Source: Bryobacterales bacterium
GTDB taxonomy: Bacteria; Acidobacteriota; Terriglobia; Bryobacterales; Bryobacteraceae
Length of the DNA: 7,008 nucleotides
Direction: 5' to 3'
Assembly: GCA_003142355.1 (NCBI GenBank)
Contig: PLMF01000104.1
Span: 1-7,008 of the forward strand
The notes beneath the pieces are model-generated. The model made no database searches and was not told where the DNA came from. It worked only from the letters and a program-made list of their open reading frames with translations. This document shows positions 5,399-7,008 of the stretch, piece by piece (the stretch's first letter is position 1; each line of letters starts with the position of its first letter). The translations under genes were made by a program, and so were the position numbers.

Positions 5399-5674
5399 TC
5401 AGCGCCGCGATTGGCGATGCGCGCCGCCACCCAACCCGCCTAGATCGATGACCACCGCGACCAGCAGCCACAAGAGATTGATCCCCGCCGTGGGCATGTT
5501 GCTGTTGATTTCCCAGGCGTACACGATGGTGGTGAGCGGCAGGAAAATGAAGCCGAGTACCGGTAGTACCAAACCACCGTGGAATGCGCTCTGCAGGTAG
5601 GTCGAGTAGATCCACATCAACACCAGCGCGACGCGCGGAAACAGCAGGAGAATGAGCAGGAGGAAGCAAGGCAT
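5399..5674 (-). CDS. Small multi-pass inner-membrane protein, function unknown
   Basis: A 91-residue hydrophobic protein with three likely membrane helices, about residues 2-24, 33-53 and 61-82, and a basic C-terminal tail (HRQSRR). The motif LVLPVLGFIFLPLTTIVYAW in the middle is characteristic but I cannot tie it to a function. The ATG at 5674 is preferred over upstream in-frame starts because AGGA lies 6 nt before it and the hydrophobic reading starts right there. It is the first gene of a two-gene operon with gene X, with a 1-nt gap between stop and next start. It is transcribed away from the 23-codon gene at 5928, with 253 nt of shared upstream DNA. Confidence 0.8.
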   Translation of the reverse strand: MPCFLLLILLLFPRVALVLMWIYSTYLQSAFHGGLVLPVLGFIFLPLTTIVYAWEINSNMPTAGINLLWLLVAVVIDLGGLGGGAHRQSRR

Positions 5675-5927
5675 AGTCAGTCCTGAGCACGTACGATACC
5701 GTTCAGGTGAGAACGGTGACGCAGGCGAAATGCGGGTTTGACGACTGGGCTGGCGGAGCAAAGATTGCACTCGACGTGGCGGATACTGCACGCGCGGCGC
5801 AACGACACGGGAGCACGGTGCTCGCCCGTTTGGGCGTTTGGTTGTTAGTCGCGCCGGAATATCCCGTCCGGAGACGTTCGGCCCTACTCATGCTCTGAAT
5901 GGAGTTGGTTTTCAAAGGAGAAATGAA

Positions 5928-5999
5928 ATGCTCGGCTTAGGACTGGTCGGAACCATTATTGTGATTGCGTTAATCGTTTGGTTCATCCGCAGGGTGTGA
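5928..5999 (+). CDS. 23-residue membrane micro-protein
   Basis: A short frame, MLGLGLVGTIIVIALIVWFIRRV, essentially one membrane helix with a basic end (RR). The strong Shine-Dalgarno sequence AAAGGAG (5914-5920), 7 nt before the ATG, makes translation likely. Tiny proteins of the same plan (Gly/Leu start, Ile/Val-rich helix, basic C-terminus) are widespread and mostly unnamed; I cannot assign a role. An overlapping ATG at 5923 in another frame ends after five codons. A small perfect hairpin follows 13 nt after the stop. Confidence rests on the ribosome binding site and the membrane-helix pattern. Confidence 0.7.
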   Translation: MLGLGLVGTIIVIALIVWFIRRV

Positions 6000-6012
6000 A
6001 CGATTACGGATT

Positions 6013-6035
6013 GGGACAGAAGCGTCGCCTGTCCC
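6013..6035. repeat. Short perfect inverted repeat after the micro-protein gene
   Basis: GGGACAG (6013-6019) and CTGTCCC (6029-6035) form a 7-bp stem around a 9-nt loop, between the micro-protein stop and the propeller gene. No T tract follows. It may be a weak terminator, or a dispersed palindrome of the REP type; copy number elsewhere in the genome would decide. Confidence 0.6.
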
Positions 6036-6073
6036 CGAAATAGAAGCCCTGGAAGCCTGTAAAATGTGAGTTG

Positions 6074-7008
6074 GTGTACACGCGACGTGGTTGGATCATC
6101 GGCGGTCTCGGCTCATTGGGGGTTTCCACTCTGCTGCGGGCGGCGCCCGGGACGGACTGGCCGCAGTTCCGCGGGGCGGAACGGAACAATATTTCCAGGG
6201 AAACAGGGCTGTTGCGCAAATGGCCGGCCGCCGGGCCCAGACGGTTGTGGTCGGTCCCGGTGGAACAGGGGTATGCGGGGGCGGCGATCGTTGGGGGACG
6301 CGTCTACCACCACGATTACGACGTGAAGAAATCCGAGTGGCTCGTGAATTGCCGCTTGCTGGCGGACGGCAAGCAGATCTGGCAGTTCCGGGAAGCGCGC
6401 GAGATCCGTCCCAACCACGCCATTACGCGCACGGTGCCGGCGGTAGACGGCCGGTTCGTGATTTCGCTCGATCCCAAAGCCGTGCTGCATTGCCTGGATG
6501 CCAAGACGGGCAAACAAATCTGGCGCAAGAGCCTGGTGACGGAATACAAGGCCACCATCCCGTCGTGGTACAACGGCCAGAACCCGCTCCAGGAAGAAGA
6601 CCGGGTGATTATCGCCACCGGCGGTGCGGCCATTCTGGTGGCGCTCGAAAAGGCAAGCGGCAAAGAGATCTGGCGCACGCCGAACCCCGGGCAACTCTTC
6701 ATGTCGCATGCTTCGGTGATGCCGGCCGTGCTGGGGGGAGTCAAGCAGTATCTCTACGGAACGCTGGCCGGGCCGCTGGGCGTGGCCGCCAAGGACGGCA
6801 AGCTGCTGTGGGCGTTTCCCCGCAAGTTCAATGTGGCCGTGGCGCCGTCGCCCATCGCCGTCAACGACGAATTGGTCTTCATGACCGCCAGCTACGACGC
6901 CGGGTGCGTCATGGTGCGGGTACGGCGAACGGGGGACGCGTTCAAGGCGGAGAGCGTGTTCGACATGAAGAACAACGAGTGGAACTCCGAGGTGCACACG
7001 CCCATCGT
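6074..7008 (+). CDS. PQQ-like beta-propeller repeat protein, exported (5' part; runs off the right edge)
   Basis: About 311 residues with no stop before the edge. The N-terminus has twin Arg (TRRGWIIGG, residues 3-11) and a hydrophobic stretch ending near LLRAAPG, fitting a Tat or Sec signal. It is followed by TDWPQFRG (27-34) and GLLRKWPAAGPRRLWSVPV, the standard opening of the PQQ-binding-like (quinoprotein dehydrogenase-like) propellers abundant in Planctomycetes, Verrucomicrobia and Acidobacteria. Blade motifs are visible: LDAKTGKQIWRKS (141-153), LEKASGKEIWRTPNPG (191-206) and AAKDGKLLWAFP (238-249). Such proteins often lack the cofactor and act as scaffolds or exported hydrolase-associated proteins, so enzyme activity is not implied. 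The start is uncertain: GTG at 6074 or TTG at 6071. Upstream in-frame codons reach a stop at 6041 without ATG, and the ribosome binding site is weak. Confidence 0.88.
   Translation, partial: MYTRRGWIIGGLGSLGVSTLLRAAPGTDWPQFRGAERNNISRETGLLRKWPAAGPRRLWSVPVEQGYAGAAIVGGRVYHHDYDVKKSEWLVNCRLLADGKQIWQFREAREIRPNHAITRTVPAVDGRFVISLDPKAVLHCLDAKTGKQIWRKSLVTEYKATIPSWYNGQNPLQEEDRVIIATGGAAILVALEKASGKEIWRTPNPGQLFMSHASVMPAVLGGVKQYLYGTLAGPLGVAAKDGKLLWAFPRKFNVAVAPSPIAVNDELVFMTASYDAGCVMVRVRRTGDAFKAESVFDMKNNEWNSEVHTPI

Noticed and set aside
4771..5451. Open frame of 226 codons on the plus strand
   Set aside because: It is antisense to gene X. The minus-strand reading has a coherent membrane segment, coiled coil and operon coupling; this one does not.
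5738..5766. TTGACG with a 17-nt spacer to AAGATT as a promoter for the micro-gene
   Set aside because: The -35 box is good but the -10 box matches only three of six bases and lies about 160 nt from the start; too weak to list.
6113..6997. Open frame of 294 codons on the minus strand
   Set aside because: It is antisense to the clear PQQ-like propeller gene, has no family motif, and reflects high GC content.
1..7008. tRNA, rRNA, CRISPR array, transposase or integrase genes
   Set aside because: I looked for cloverleaf arms, regularly spaced repeats and recombinase motifs and saw none, so the island reading rests on the direct repeats and gene content alone.

Overview
The window looks like a GC-rich bacterial chromosome segment. 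It carries two exported proteins of types common in Planctomycetes, Verrucomicrobia and Acidobacteria: a Tat-dependent aldo/keto reductase-like protein at the left edge and a PQQ-type beta-propeller protein with an N-terminal twin arginine at the right edge. Several genes have good Shine-Dalgarno sites. The phylum is an inference from these protein types; nothing in the window fixes the species.

Layout. The left flank (1-382, minus) is the 5' part of a Tat-exported aldo/keto reductase-like gene with a clear ribosome binding site and a plausible promoter. The right flank starts with a tightly coupled minus-strand pair: a three-helix membrane protein (5674-5399), then a single-pass coiled-coil protein (5397-4657) that I do not recognise and call gene X. 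To its right lie a divergent 23-codon membrane micro-protein (5928-5999) and the PQQ-like propeller gene (6074 to the window end).

Between these flanks is an accessory block of about 3.9 kb (roughly 771-4650), bracketed by two direct copies of the 3' end of gene X: 501-770, a stranded fragment, and 4654-4920, inside the intact gene. The block holds only toxin-antitoxin-like or unknown accessory genes: a DUF433 antitoxin cut off at its 5' end exactly at the repeat border, its intact DUF5615 PIN-like toxin partner, a DUF4238 gene followed by a long PIN-like nuclease gene, and a convergent hicB-hicA module. This is the arrangement expected of an island inserted at the 3' end of a gene, or of a partly deleted tandem duplication. 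No integrase or transposase is visible.

Points most worth a second look: (1) the DUF4238 + PIN-like pair, a possible uncharacterised two-gene effector system; (2) two adjacent perfect hairpins at 4589-4645 whose 10-nt loops are exact reverse complements of each other, just downstream of gene X; (3) the chimeric, decapitated DUF433 antitoxin beside an apparently intact toxin; (4) the 267-bp repeat, whose copies differ almost only at silent sites.
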